A stretch of 64,000 nucleotides of DNA from Brucella cytisi. Lineage in GTDB: Bacteria; Pseudomonadota; Alphaproteobacteria; Rhizobiales; Rhizobiaceae. The notes beneath the pieces were generated by a model. That model ran no database searches and was not told the DNA's origin. It saw only the letters and a program-made list of their open reading frames with translations. Below, piece by piece: positions 10,244 to 19,954 of this stretch (within the stretch, counting starts at the first letter, position 1; the number at the start of each line of letters is the position of its first letter). The stretch is taken from contig JAAVLQ010000003.1 of assembly GCA_012103075.1 (NCBI GenBank), forward strand, positions 124,001-188,000. Direction: 5' to 3'. A program made the translations under genes and the position numbers.

Positions 10244-11490
10244 CTAGCCGTCACTGGACCAGTTCAGAAATTCGCCGATGGTCATGAGCCATTCCTGCTG
10301 ATCGGCATGATAGGTGGCGTGAATGCTTTCGGGCAGGACGAGTTGTAGCGATTGTGCCTGCATTTCAGTGGTCTGGGTTCTGGAAATTGAGGGCTCAAGC
10401 GTTAACAGATGTTTTTCTGAAATCCTGTTTGCTTCAGCCAGCACCTGTCGCCAGCGGTCCTTACAGGTGGTTTTGACTGCCAGCATGCGAAGGTTTTCTG
10501 CCGGGAAGGCGGGATTGGCATAGGACGCTTCATCGGGAAAAAAGAAAATCTGCAGCATTGCGTTTCTCGGTGGTTGCTTCGCGCTTATAAGCAATCTTGT
10601 GTGCCTTCAGTATTGCTTCCACGTGATGAGCAAACGCATAGCCAGCGCGTGACTTGCGCCGGTTCTGAACACTCAATGAAAACGACAGGAAGCCATCCAC
10701 ATCTGCATCGCCATCATGCAGGAAGCCTGCTTTCAACCGCTCGGCCACGACAATGCGCTCCATGTGGCGGAACAGCGCTTCCTCGTGCTCCATCCATGCA
10801 GTGACGGCGCTGTCAGGATCTGCAAGCGGATCGATACCTTTCAGCGTTTTGCGGGCGAATTCTGAAAACTTAGCTGTTCCGGGAAATATGTTGCCAAAGC
10901 GGGTAATCAGCAGACTGAGCGCATCCGGTTCGGGTTCTTCGGTTTCAATGCCAAGCTCATCAAGAATAAACTTTGCGGCCAGATCGATGTCACGGCCGCC
11001 ATCATTGCTGATATCCTGTTGAGAGAGCTTGAAATCAGCTGTGAGCTGTAATCCGAACAGCCACAGAAGCTTTTGTTCGATCGAGCTTCCGGAAGGGCAC
11101 AAAATCGCGAGGACTTTGCGCTCCGCCGTCATGCAGAGGAATAGCGTGTCGCCTGCTTTTGCGCGGTAAACAACGCTTTCTGCAGCTGCCGGATAAAAGA
11201 GGCGATATTCCGGGGAGCGATGCTTTTGTCTCTTACGGCTGTTGTACCACGTGCCGGTCAGTTCCAGTCGCAGTGGTTCGTCCTGCTCGTCATCCATCCA
11301 GATATAGGTGAGGGGATTTTTTTTCTTTCTCATCCGGCGTGCCAACAAAGGTCCGGAAAATATCGACCCCTTGAAACTCATGTCCGTTGGAGACAGTTGG
11401 ATCAACTTCGGTACCGCGAAGTACCTTTGCACCAGCACCGATAAAATATCCCGATAAATAACCCCGTCCAGCCACGTTCAGTCCGCCCAA
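10244..11490 (-). CDS. EcoRII-like type II restriction endonuclease
   Basis: Predicted to cleave at CCWGG-type sites, as EcoRII does. The N-terminal part (GGLNVAGRGYLSGYFIGAGAK) resembles the EcoRII effector-binding domain. The C-terminal part carries the PD-(D/E)XK-type core: RNAADFLFP, LRMLAVKTTCKDRWRQVLAE, KHLLTLEPSIS and LQLVLPESIHATY. The apparent start is TTG at 11490, directly after the vsr stop. Joins are needed at the A-run near 11325 (KEKKSP to KNPLTYIWMDD) and a T-run near 10540. It follows vsr and dcm on the same strand, forming an R-M-V cassette. Active state unknown because of the frameshifts. Confidence 0.8.
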
Positions 11491-11499
11491 ATTATCCGT

Positions 11500-11958
11500 C
11501 TAAATCTGTACGCCGCGAATCTGTATTTCCCTGTCGTCAGTCAAAAGCCACTGGCCGAGAGTGTCAATCACTTCCCCGTAGGATCTGCGGGTCTTTCCCT
11601 TAAGCGCGCATTCCCAGATGAGCGCAATACGCCAACCAGTATTTCTCAGTTCTGTAAGATTGCGCTCATCACGGGCGACATTGCCACCAATCTTGGCACG
11701 CCAGAACTCTTCGCGTGTGGCAGGCCAGTGAAACAAATGGCAATCATGTCCGTGCCAGAAACATCCATTGATAAATATCACTGCACGATATTTTGCCAGC
11801 ACCAGATCAGGCTTTCCCGGAAGTTCCTTTGAATGCAGGCGATAGCGGAAACCGCAGGCATGCAGTCCTTTGCGGATGATCAGTTCCGGCTTTGTGTTGG
11901 TGGCGCGTATCGCAGCCATATTGCGGCTGCGCGTCGCTTTGTCATGAACGTCAGCCAA
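11500..11958 (-). CDS. vsr: Very short patch repair endonuclease (Vsr)
   Basis: Vsr nicks beside T:G mismatches that arise when 5-methylcytosine in CCWGG deaminates. The start TTG at 11958 gives MADVHDKATRSRNMAAI, the classic Vsr N-terminus. Further motifs are NTKPELIIRKGLHACGFRYR, ELPGKPDLVLAKYRAVIFIN with the catalytic Asp, GCFWHGHDCHLFHWP with the zinc-binding residues, and RIALIWECALKG. The frame is intact, about 152 aa, the usual length. Its start overlaps the end of dcm and its stop abuts the endonuclease gene, as expected for repair tied to the methylase. Confidence 0.93.
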   Translation of the reverse strand: MADVHDKATRSRNMAAIRATNTKPELIIRKGLHACGFRYRLHSKELPGKPDLVLAKYRAVIFINGCFWHGHDCHLFHWPATREEFWRAKIGGNVARDERNLTELRNTGWRIALIWECALKGKTRRSYGEVIDTLGQWLLTDDREIQIRGVQI

Positions 11959-13182
11959 CCTTACGTGCCGGTGTTTTGCTTTCAGCAATAAGATCCAGAA
12001 TATATGGCTGCATAATCCGTGCAACCTCGGCAAAGACCGGAACGGCGACAGAATTGCCGAACTGCTTATAGGCCTGTGTGTCAGACACCGGTATGCGGAA
12101 ATCATCATCATATCCCATAAGCCGCGCACATTCGCGCGGTGTCAGGCGGCGCGGGCTTTTACCTTTGCCACGGCTAATGAGAATTTCTGATCCGTCCTTA
12201 TAGTAGCGGGCTGAAAGCGTGCGTGCGATGTCTTCAGGGCCAACAAGACCAAAACCGAAGCCATTGCCCTTCGCTTTTGTGTTTAGCGGCGTAGTCCTGC
12301 AGATATTGCCAGAGCTTGTCGGTCAGAATGTATTTCTTATTGACCTCAGCAGAGTCGCCTACCGTAAATTCTGCTTCCGGCTGTTCGGTGCCATCTTCTG
12401 GGTGGAGGATTTCTTTAAGCCGTCTCGCGCCATAGGCCGGTAGTTCAAGCGCATCAAAGCTGAAATCCACCGGTGTACGGAAGCCGACAATGACAATACG
12501 CTCTCTGTGCTGTGGCACAAAATGGCCAGCATCAATCACACAAGTATGGATTGAATAGCCAAGCTCCTCTTCGAGCTTACGCCGGATCACGCTAAATGTC
12601 CGGCCCTTGTCGTGGCTCTTCAGGTTCTTCACATTCTCCAGAAGAAATGCTGACGGGCGGTGATGTTTAAGAATACGAAGAACATCAAAAACAGCGTGCC
12701 CTGTGTTTCATCGTCAAACCCGTGTGCACGGCCCAGAGCATTTTTCTTGGAGACACCTGCGATTGAGAAGGGTTGACGGGGGGAAAGCCTGCGACAAGCA
12801 CATCATGGTCGGGTACTTCATCAGCTGACACTTCCCGTATATCACCAGCAATTGGCCGGTTATCACGGTAATTGGCGTGGTAGGTCTTCTGGGCATACTT
12901 GTCCCATTCGGACGTGAACACACAGCGCCCGCCAGCACTTTCCATAGCGCGCCGCAATCCGCCAATTCCTGCGAAAAGATCGATGAAGGTGAACGAACTA
13001 TCGCCCGATGGCTGACTACGTTTTTCCGCTTCACTGCGTAAAACATTCACAACCGCTTTTCGTGGGGTTTCCTCGCCGCGCCTCCAGCGGTAAATATGGC
13101 CTTCGGAATAGCCGAGAATCTCTGCAGCGTCTGCAACTGACAGCCCGGATTGCTGGAGAAGACTGTCGAATTCGGTTTGCAT
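11951..13182 (-). CDS. dcm: Dcm/M.EcoRII-type DNA (cytosine-5) methyltransferase
   Basis: The start MQTEFDSLLQQSGLSVADAA at 13182 has CGGAG upstream. An N-terminal helix-turn-helix (AAEILGYSEGHIYRWRRGEE) precedes the methylase, as in M.EcoRII/M.SsoII-type enzymes that can repress their own operon. Motif I is FTFIDLFAGIGGLRRAMESAG; later motifs include FLLENVKNL, DAGHFVPQHRERIVIVGFR and QAYKQFGNSVAVPV. The catalytic motif IV, expected as GFPCQPFS, reads through CCCCCC into GFPPVNPSQS, so as sequenced the Cys is missing and the frame shifts near 12785. Further joins are near 12665 and 12275. Lies upstream of vsr and the endonuclease in one operon. Confidence 0.85.
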
Positions 13183-13414
13183 GATAGTGCTCCGCTTAGC
13201 GTATTCCACGGGAATATTTCTGACATGAGGTCAGCAAATCACCCTTATATTGCGAACATAAAGAAAACTTTTGCTTAATGCCATCACCGCTGGCGCTTAA
13301 CGGTGTGGATATCATTATGACGCAGCAAGGCGGATTTTCTCTCATGCTCTGTTGAAAGAGCGGCTGCGCGACGCACCGCTCCCTTAGGACGACGAATGTT
13401 GGCCACTTTCTCAT

Positions 13415-15750
13415 TCACACTTCCATCCAGACCTGATTGAGTATCACGGCGGCCAGCGCGGCCTTATCCCGGGGCAGAAATCGCCCGTAGTGGCTCGCCA
13501 CCATGTCCGGCGTATCCGGATTGCATAGCTGGCCTGTTCGTACGAACCGGTCTGCTTCAGAATATGAGTGGCCGGGACGTCCCGGACGTTGTGCGGACCA
13601 TGGGGAAGCAATCCCCTTATCGCGCCGCGGTCAGTATAAGGATTATAGATACCGTATCGCTGGATTGTGAGCCGCCACGCTTCGTAAAATGTCGTTTGAT
13701 CATAGGCTGCATCCTTGCTGTTTGTCTTTACAGTTTTAACGAACAGCGTGCCCGGATCGCGGGCATTTCTCAACAAGACCGCCCGGTGCCGTTCAATGTA
13801 TTCATTCAGGAACTTATAGAGGTCGAGCAGATCGGGTAAAATCAGACGAAACGGCTTCGCACCAAAGAAAGACGAATTTGCATTCTTGAACGCGTTGGAA
13901 GGAATGAGCACTTCCCACCCCTTGTCGCGGTCGCTCCAGCGGATTTCTCCGCGCTTCATATCTTCAAGACGTCGCTCCGGTGTCGGGAAATGTCCACGGG
14001 GCAAACAAGAAGCTGTCGCAGGTTCTTTTGACGCAAGCCGAGATGCAATCAAGCCGGAGCATCAGGAACGAGCGAACCGCTTCTGCCGCTGGGACCGGAT
14101 AGCGGTTCTCGTCGGGCAATCGCTTAATTATCTCGTCCGTGATTTTTCGATATTCGGCAAGTGGGCTATCGGCTTCCAAAACGCACATGATCGGTTCAAA
14201 CGGATCCCGGTGAACCCGCATCACGCGCTGGATTTCTCTGGAGCGGTGTGTTGCATGTTTAAAGCACTCCGCACAGGCCCCGTGCCAATCTTGCTGTGCA
14301 AAATCGATTTCTTCTGCTGTCACCAATCACGGAACAGGCTGCAGTCCCTTTGCTAATTCAGCATGTTGCCACATCCAACCGGTTTCCGGGCGTGTCATGC
14401 CAAGTATTGCGCTCAGCATGTCCTGCTCCCAAGATGTGTAAAAGCCGCGACGCTTTTCTCGCCACTGAAGGTACCAGTCCCAAATACCGGGAAAGACCAG
14501 CAAGCCGAACGTTATTTGCCGCAGAGGAATGCCGCGCCCCTTGACTTCGCTATCTGGAGAAGCAGCAAGGGCACCGAATAAAAGTCCGAGATGTTCAACC
14601 TTTTGAGACGCAGTTTCTTCTCCCCAAACACCATTTCTCTGAAAACCGACTGATGTCAGGGTTGCTGTTTTAAACCGGACAAGGTTGGCCATCTCCATTG
14701 CCGGGCGGGGAGGAGCGTCTACGACGCCCGCGAGCAAATCGGGATCTTCGATAAAATCATCTTCATCCAGACTGCCCTCGAAATCCAAAGTTTCTGATCT
14801 GACGCGTGGTGACAATACCGTGCCGTAAGAAATTCCGGGGAACCGGATCGCATATCTCTGTTTGGCGCCTTCCTCTGAAACTGGCGATAATCAGTTGAGC
14901 CCGATATAATCACACGCCGGACCCATTCGAGGATCTCTTCCCGTTTGCTAAAGGAAAGCTGATTAAAGTCGTCTGGCAAATGCCAGACAATGCGCCGTCG
15001 TTCGGCAGCACTAATATCGCTGCCGAGGTCGTGACCGTATATTGATCGTGCCTGATGAGGCAGCCCGGATTTAAAATGACCCTCAGGGAGACGATATCGT
15101 CGTTCTATCCTTGTAAGTACATCGAAGCTGTCGGCGGAGCGCGGCGTCTTCGTGCCATTCGCCCAATTCGATATCGTACGGATGTCGAAGATCTCATGCT
15201 GTTTTATTATTGCGCGGTGGAGGCGCCAGTAAGTCTCGCCGAACCTGCGCATATGATAATTCAAGGTCTGCTGGAAAGTCTGCGGATCTTCAGTCCGGGC
15301 GAACAGCGGTTCAGGAAACTCCTCAACAGGATCCACCGGCGCTAAACTGGACGGCTTTGAGCGAACAGGAATTCTCCCAGAGGCCGGGTCCCGTTCCGGC
15401 TTTGGCAAACGCACGGTGGGGCGTCGATCCCGCATTTTATGTTTTAGGGTAATCTCATCGGCATGGGGAACGCTATTTTCGACCCAGCGAATTAGGGCTT
15501 CCAGTGCTGGCCGGATAATATTCTTCAGCTTCTCCGTTAATTCGCAATCGATCCGGCTTTCCGAGACGAATGACAACCAGTCGATCTGGCTTCGGCGCAT
15601 CGGAGGCTTTCTGTGCTGGACGATCAGGTCGTCAAGATATGACTTGATCTTATCGAGTATTTCTTCGGACACATCCGGCCTGACGCGTTTGTCGCAGAAT
15701 TCAGAGATCATATTGCGAAATTGAAGAGGTGAAGAAGTCTGTGTTTTCAT
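13415..15750 (-). CDS. Large tyrosine recombinase (site-specific integrase)
   Basis: About 770 aa when joined. It matches, from memory, a large rhizobial integrase family: RIVWHLPDDFNQLSFSKREE, AMEMANLVRFKTATLT, VWGEETASQKVEHLGLLFG, YGIYNPYTDRGAIRGLLPHG. The C-terminal catalytic box shows HGPHNVRDV (HxxR) and MVASHYGRFLP (the Tyr nucleophile). The frame is interrupted near 14860, 14040 and 13510, and by an in-frame TGA at 14333-14335 between GLQPVP and LVTAEE. At 13572-13576 the read gives DVPATH where the family has DVLATH. It is the first gene of the module and its start is about 170 bp from a direct repeat copy, the normal place for an integrase. Confidence 0.8.
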
Positions 15751-16058
15751 TGCAGCCCAAATTGCTAAATTGACCGGCTTCTTGCCGGGCGTGGGCTGCT
15801 AATGCGAATTGATTAATCAATGCTGAAGCTTACGGAAATTAGCGGGTATGCCAGAGGTTCATATCCGTTCAAGGCAAAATGGGCCATTTTGTCCATGCGA
15901 GAGGCAATCGCCAAGAATCTTGACTGGCAATCAACTGGTTGTGCCGACAGCTAATGATGCCCATTTCGCCACATTTTTTTTTGGCTGGACCGGACTTTCT
16001 GCTTCCGGTTCCATTCAAGTCTGTGTCACCCGTTCAAACAAATGGCGTTATAGTCTTC
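15751..16058. other. Module boundary, no gene
   Basis: About 300 bp upstream of the recombinase. It holds the second copy of the direct repeat and no convincing coding sequence on either strand. Confidence 0.45.
15915..15932 (+). repeat. Direct repeat copy 2 (candidate att site)
   Basis: GAATCTTGACTGGCAATC. Identical over 18 bp to the copy at 18080-18097 and over 13 bp to the one at 10087. It separates the restriction-modification/recombinase module from the HipBA module. Confidence 0.6.
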
Positions 16059-16328
16059 TTAACTGTGAAAGGGTTCATAAAGAGCAGCGCCAGCTATGTG
16101 GGCCGCTAGCTTGAGCCGCTTGTCTCCGGTCCAAAGTGATGTGCACTGATCCAGTAGGACAGAAGCGAGCAAATGAGCATCCGTGTAGCCAATACCCATG
16201 CTAAAAACGCTATGCCTCTCAATGAGAGTTATAACTTCCTTGATGTCCGCGACATCGAGGTCGACGGTCGCGCCGGTGATCGGGCTGGCCGGGGACAGAT
16301 TGAAACTGTGTAGGAAGATTTTCGTCAT
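16059..16328 (-). pseudogene. Truncated PIN-domain (VapC-like) toxin
   Basis: The segment VITLIERHSVFSMGIGYTDA, HLLASVLLDQCTSLWTGDKR is the C-terminal half of a VapC-type PIN ribonuclease, including the Asp residues near GYTDAH and WTGDKR. The N-terminal half, which should carry the first catalytic Asp (LVDTSVW-like), is absent. Instead the frame begins MTKIFLHSFNLSPASPI at an ATG that overlaps the hipA stop by 4 bp. I see no vapB. It probably reflects a deletion that joined a PIN gene to the end of hipA; if translated, it should lack nuclease activity. Confidence 0.6.
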
Positions 16329-17571
16329 AGGGCTAGCGCTCGCTGCAAATCATCGTGCTCGAATGCACTGGCCATACGGTTGATCTCGGCTGAACGCGCA
16401 CCGACCGCCTTTGCAGTGTCGCGCCATGTCGCGGTGGCGGTCGCGACTTCCTTAATGATCGCGCGGGCCCGGGCGAGCGTGAGGGCAAAAGAATTCGGCA
16501 GCTTCTTCCAGCAGATCGAGGGAACAGGTGCCTTCATCAAGATCTATGTTGGTCGTCAGGACGCGCGCCTTGACGTCAGTAGGCACTGGATTGAGATCAT
16601 AAGCGGGGATAACGACCACCCGGCTTTGCCGAGCCACAGAAAGCCGTGATTTCTCAGGTGGTCATCAACGTTGGAAATTAGCACATTGAAGGCGACGCGG
16701 CGATAAAGCGCGTGCGCATCGGTCTTTCCCTGCGCGCCGTGTTCGGCCAAGGCGTCTACGATCTCCGGATAGCTTCCACGCTCGCCGTCCTTTGCGCCCA
16801 TCATCGCCATCGCGGACAGGAAGGGAATCCGGACACCACCATCGCGGTCGAAGCGACGCGATAGCATGACCTTTTGCCGGCGACGTCGATGAGCTCATGG
16901 CGGGGGTGACAATGCCGGCTTGTTCAGCAAGTTGCAGAGCGACCTCTTCCCATGTCTCCATGCTGTAGTCGTCGGTTTCCTTAGGAAACTTGGCGATCGA
17001 GAGATGGCCATGTTGATCGATAACAGAAGCCTTCGGACGCGCTCCGCCAAGCGAGGAGCCGGGCGCGAAGATGAGTTGAAGGTCTTCGTCGGTTTCCTCA
17101 TCGCGCAGAATACGTTCGGTGATCTGCAGCAGGCGTCCGAGCTCGATGAGGGCTGGAACGCCCGCAGGGATTGGTGCCCTGGAATTCCTCGTCGCCTACC
17201 CAGCGGAACCGGAGCGCGCCGAGCCGTGTCTCGTCGGCGACGCCAAGCAGATAGTCGTCTTTCGGCAAGCGTGCGAACGGCCCGGTAATCGCGCTCAGCC
17301 ATTCGCCTTTCCGAGCGTTGCATGAGGCGTCGGCCCCGGTATCGGGTGCTGAGTCGCCAATAGAGCCAAATGTTGCAAGGCCCGCGGGTGGGGCGAACGC
17401 TCCCCGGCTCAGAGCTAGAGCGGGCTCCAGCGAGAAGCGGTCGGGGTCCTCAAGCCGGGCACGGTCGTACTCAAACATGATCGTTTCGGCACCACGGACG
17501 CGATTGCTCCGCGCCAAACCGATTGGACGTGTGCGTCCGTGGAGGTCGAGATGAATTTCAAAATCAGTCAT
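16325..17571 (-). CDS. hipA: HipA-type serine/threonine kinase toxin
   Basis: The start is MTDFEIHLDLHGRTRPIGLA at 17571. The N-terminal domain (GLARSNRVRGAETIMFEYDR) is followed by SLGGARPKASV, the HipA glycine-rich loop, SRRFDRDGGVRIPFLSAMAM, the catalytic NVLISNVDDHLRNHGFLW and the metal-binding AYDLNPVP. It ends RMASAFEHDDLQRALAL. Joins are needed near 17170, 16950, 16885, 16605 and 16490. It follows hipB with an 8-bp overlap, the usual antitoxin-toxin order. HipA proteins phosphorylate a translation factor such as a tRNA synthetase; the target here is unknown. Confidence 0.85.
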
Positions 17572-17901
17572 TGCGTGACGATCCCGGCGATCGCTTTGGG
17601 TGAGCGTGCTTGGGCAACTCCGCACTGGCCAGAGCCCCGCCGACGCTGTCGTTACGGATGTCGGCGACTTGGCTCAGCCCATCTAGCAGGCCTAGTGCTT
17701 GGAGGACGCCTGCATAGATGCCGATGCTGACATTGGTGTCGCCTGCCTCGATCTTTTGAAGCGTTGAGCGTGAGGTGAAGGCACGTTCGGCTACTACCGC
17801 CATAGGTAGGCGGCGACGTCGACGTGCGTCGTGGATGTCTGCGCCCAGTTTTGCAGCAGCGCGCGCCGCACAGCGGCCGGAGGGTTATGAGGTGTAGGCA
17901 T
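17564..17901 (-). CDS. hipB: HipB-like XRE antitoxin
   Basis: The helix-turn-helix is MAVVAERAFTSRSTLQKIEA, then VSIGIYAGVLQALGLLDGL. The upstream part, MPTPHNPPAAVRRA then AAKLGADIHDARRRRRLP, needs one join near 17850 and gives a start at 17901. The tail is basic and unstructured. The stop overlaps the hipA start. HipB proteins bind the operon's operator and neutralise HipA. Confidence 0.8.
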
Positions 17902-18079
17902 TTGCCACCTTCGCACTACAGATTGGGCCGATATGTAGCACGAAGATTACAATATTTCTAGAGGATGGTCTGATAGAAAGCTGATTGTTTCGGAGCGATT
18001 GGCATGACTTTGAGCAGGAATAAATCACATATAGCAATTTGCGCGCTGAGGGCAGCTGATGGGTAAGAAGCAGGACCCT

Positions 18080-18097
18080 GAATCTTGACTGGCAATC
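18080..18097 (+). repeat. Direct repeat copy 3 (candidate att site)
   Basis: GAATCTTGACTGGCAATC, identical to the copy at 15915-15932. It lies just upstream of hipB, so copies 2 and 3 enclose exactly the hipBA and vapC-fragment block. Confidence 0.6.
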
Positions 18098-18152
18098 TGA
18101 AATAGCAACAGCAATGTCTCTAAGAGACTGATATCATTACATTCATTATGAT

Positions 18153-18599
18153 TCAGGCTCTCGGAGAATCATCCCCGTGCCGCTTACTTTCCTTCTTCTT
18201 ATCTATATATTTTTGAAGGCGTTTTTCGTTTCGATAAGGCGTGTCCAGATACTGAAATGCGAACAGCATACATGTCATTATCGGCAAGCACACCGCTAAG
18301 GCGATAACGAATCCCCTGCCATTATTCACAAAAGGAAAGAGAACCGCGCTAACGGCCAGAAGTACCACTATCACAATTAGATTTCGCGTATAATGCTCGA
18401 TTGTCTGGCTCGTCGTAATACGCACGACCAAGTTTCCGTCAGACATTACCAGTTGCATCGGATACACAGTTCTGAGCGTCATCCAGCCAAAGCTTTCTCC
18501 ATGCGCATTTTCAAATCTGAGCAACGCGTCCAATCCAACTGAATTCCTCGCCCTGATACCTGCCAGATCTGCGAACTGCTCTACTTTTTTTTTTTTCAT
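18153..18599 (-). CDS. Hypothetical membrane protein
   Basis: About 148 aa from the ATG at 18599 (MKKKKVEQFADLAGIRARNS), chosen because AGGA precedes it and because the upstream part of the open frame overlaps the Xre gene on the other strand. Two membrane segments are visible: LIVIVVLLAVSAVLFPFV and FVIALAVCLPIMTCMLFAF, followed by a lysine-rich cytoplasmic tail. I do not recognise the family. The start lies in a long A-run that is prone to length errors. Confidence 0.5.
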   Translation of the reverse strand: MKKKKVEQFADLAGIRARNSVGLDALLRFENAHGESFGWMTLRTVYPMQLVMSDGNLVVRITTSQTIEHYTRNLIVIVVLLAVSAVLFPFVNNGRGFVIALAVCLPIMTCMLFAFQYLDTPYRNEKRLQKYIDKKKESKRHGDDSPRA

Positions 18600-18668
18600 T
18601 CCTATTGAATGACGTATTTTTTGACGCCATATTGCGTCATATGAATTGGCATTTCTGAACGGAGGATT

Positions 18669-19026
18669 GTGAGATGGGTCTCGCCCAATATGCAGATGGT
18701 GGGGCTTTTCTCGCCGCGCAAAATCGCAAGCGCCTTGCGCACCACAAGTGAAGAGATCGCCCGCACTGCCGGTCTGGGGAAAAGACGCAATCCAGCGGAA
18801 GGATCGCATTCGCTCCGACAAGACGCAGCGTCGCCTGCGGGAAATGATCGAGATCGTCAACAAGGTCGAGCCACGGTTCGGTTCGGCCCTGATGGCTTAT
18901 GCCCGGTATCGTTCCGAACCACTGCCCGGCTTCTCCGGTCTGACCGCGATGCATCTCGTTCGCAATGGTCGCGCCGACGAAGTCCTCGACTATATCGACG
19001 CGGTTGACGCTGGCGTTCACGCCTGA
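18669..19026 (+). CDS. Xre/MbcA/ParS-type antitoxin of a RES toxin pair
   Basis: The start is GTG at 18669 behind GGAGG; an ATG at 18690 is the alternative. The N-terminal part MQMVGLFSPRKIASALRTTS is Xre-like and the C-terminal part YRSEPLPGFSGLTAMHLVRN, GRADEVLDYIDAVDAGVHA is the MbcA/ParS toxin-binding domain. One join is needed in the A-run near 18783 (GLGKDAIQRKD). The stop overlaps the start of the RES gene (TGATG). Confidence 0.85.
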
Positions 19027-19532
19027 TGTCGCGCATAGAGTTTCGCGGAACCCTGTATCGAGCTCTCAATCCGGTCTATGCGCGTGAACCGATGTCCGGT
19101 CGCGGCGCAGAACTCTACGGAGGCCGGTTCAACCGAAAAGGAGTACCGACGCTCTATACCTCACTGTCGATTATGATTGCGCTGCGTGAGGCCAATCAAG
19201 TCGGTGGTCAACAGCCGACGACGCTCGTCTCCTATGACGCTGAATTCGGGCACATCTTCGACACGCGGGACGATCTTGCCCTGCGAGCCGAGGGCATGGA
19301 CGATGCGAGTCTTGCCGATCCGACGTGGCGCGACCAGATGAAGACGGTCGGACAAGCGCAGACGCAGGCCTTCGCTAGCAGGCTTACTGCAGCCGGCTAT
19401 CATGGATTGCTGGTCAGGAGCTTTGCTCCCGGTGCCACAAAGGACGATGCCAATCTCGTCCTTTGGAAATGGAGCAATGCCGCGCCTTGCCGGCTTACGC
19501 TGATTGATGAAGAAGGCCGCCTGTCACGATAG
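19026..19532 (+). CDS. RES-domain toxin (NAD+-degrading family)
   Basis: An intact 168-aa RES-domain protein. The conserved R-E-S positions are visible: FRGTLYRALNPVYA, GGRFNRKGVPTLYTSLSIMI, ALREANQV, and later GLLVRSFAPGATKDDANLVL. Characterised RES toxins hydrolyse NAD+ and are held inactive by their Xre/MbcA partner. Directly follows that antitoxin in an overlapping two-gene operon. Confidence 0.9.
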   Translation: MSRIEFRGTLYRALNPVYAREPMSGRGAELYGGRFNRKGVPTLYTSLSIMIALREANQVGGQQPTTLVSYDAEFGHIFDTRDDLALRAEGMDDASLADPTWRDQMKTVGQAQTQAFASRLTAAGYHGLLVRSFAPGATKDDANLVLWKWSNAAPCRLTLIDEEGRLSR

Positions 19533-19544
19533 TCGCGGCGCGAA

Positions 19545-19940
19545 CCGAGCAAGATGGCTCTGTTGATGGCATGGATGCCCCCTCCCGTCGGCATCGTAAT
19601 GTGCCAGTGTGATGGGCGTTGAAGACACACAAAAACAGAGAGAGCATCCATGTCGGAAGTTACCATTATTGGAATTGACGGCAAAGCGCGTCTTCCAGTG
19701 CCATGGTGCAGACTCAAATGGGTCAGTCTTGTTTGGCAAGAAACTCTCCCGAGGTCAGGTTCTGGCTTTTGTTGCCGGGCAGTCCGGGTGCGTTGTTGCG
19801 ATGGAAGCCCGCGCGACTGCCCATGGCTGGGGTTGCAAGTTTGAGAAGCTGGGGCATGAAGTGCAGCTGATCCCACCTGTCTATGTGAAGCCGTTCCTCA
19901 AGCGTCAGAAAAACGAAGTGGCCGATGCGGAGGCGCGCAG
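19545..19940 (+). mobile_element. IS110-family remnant (5' end only)
   Basis: A transposase N-terminus starts at 19650: MSEVTIIGID, then after a join near 19685 VFQCHGADSNGSVLFGKKLS, GQSGCVVAMEARATAHGWG and VKPFLKRQKNEVADAEA. This is the DEDD-type IS110 catalytic start (D in GID, E in MEA). It stops after about 95 codons of an expected ~340 and runs into the end of the neighbouring gene. The non-coding left end of the element probably begins near 19545. Confidence 0.7.
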
Positions 19941-19954
19941 AACCAGACTAGCCA

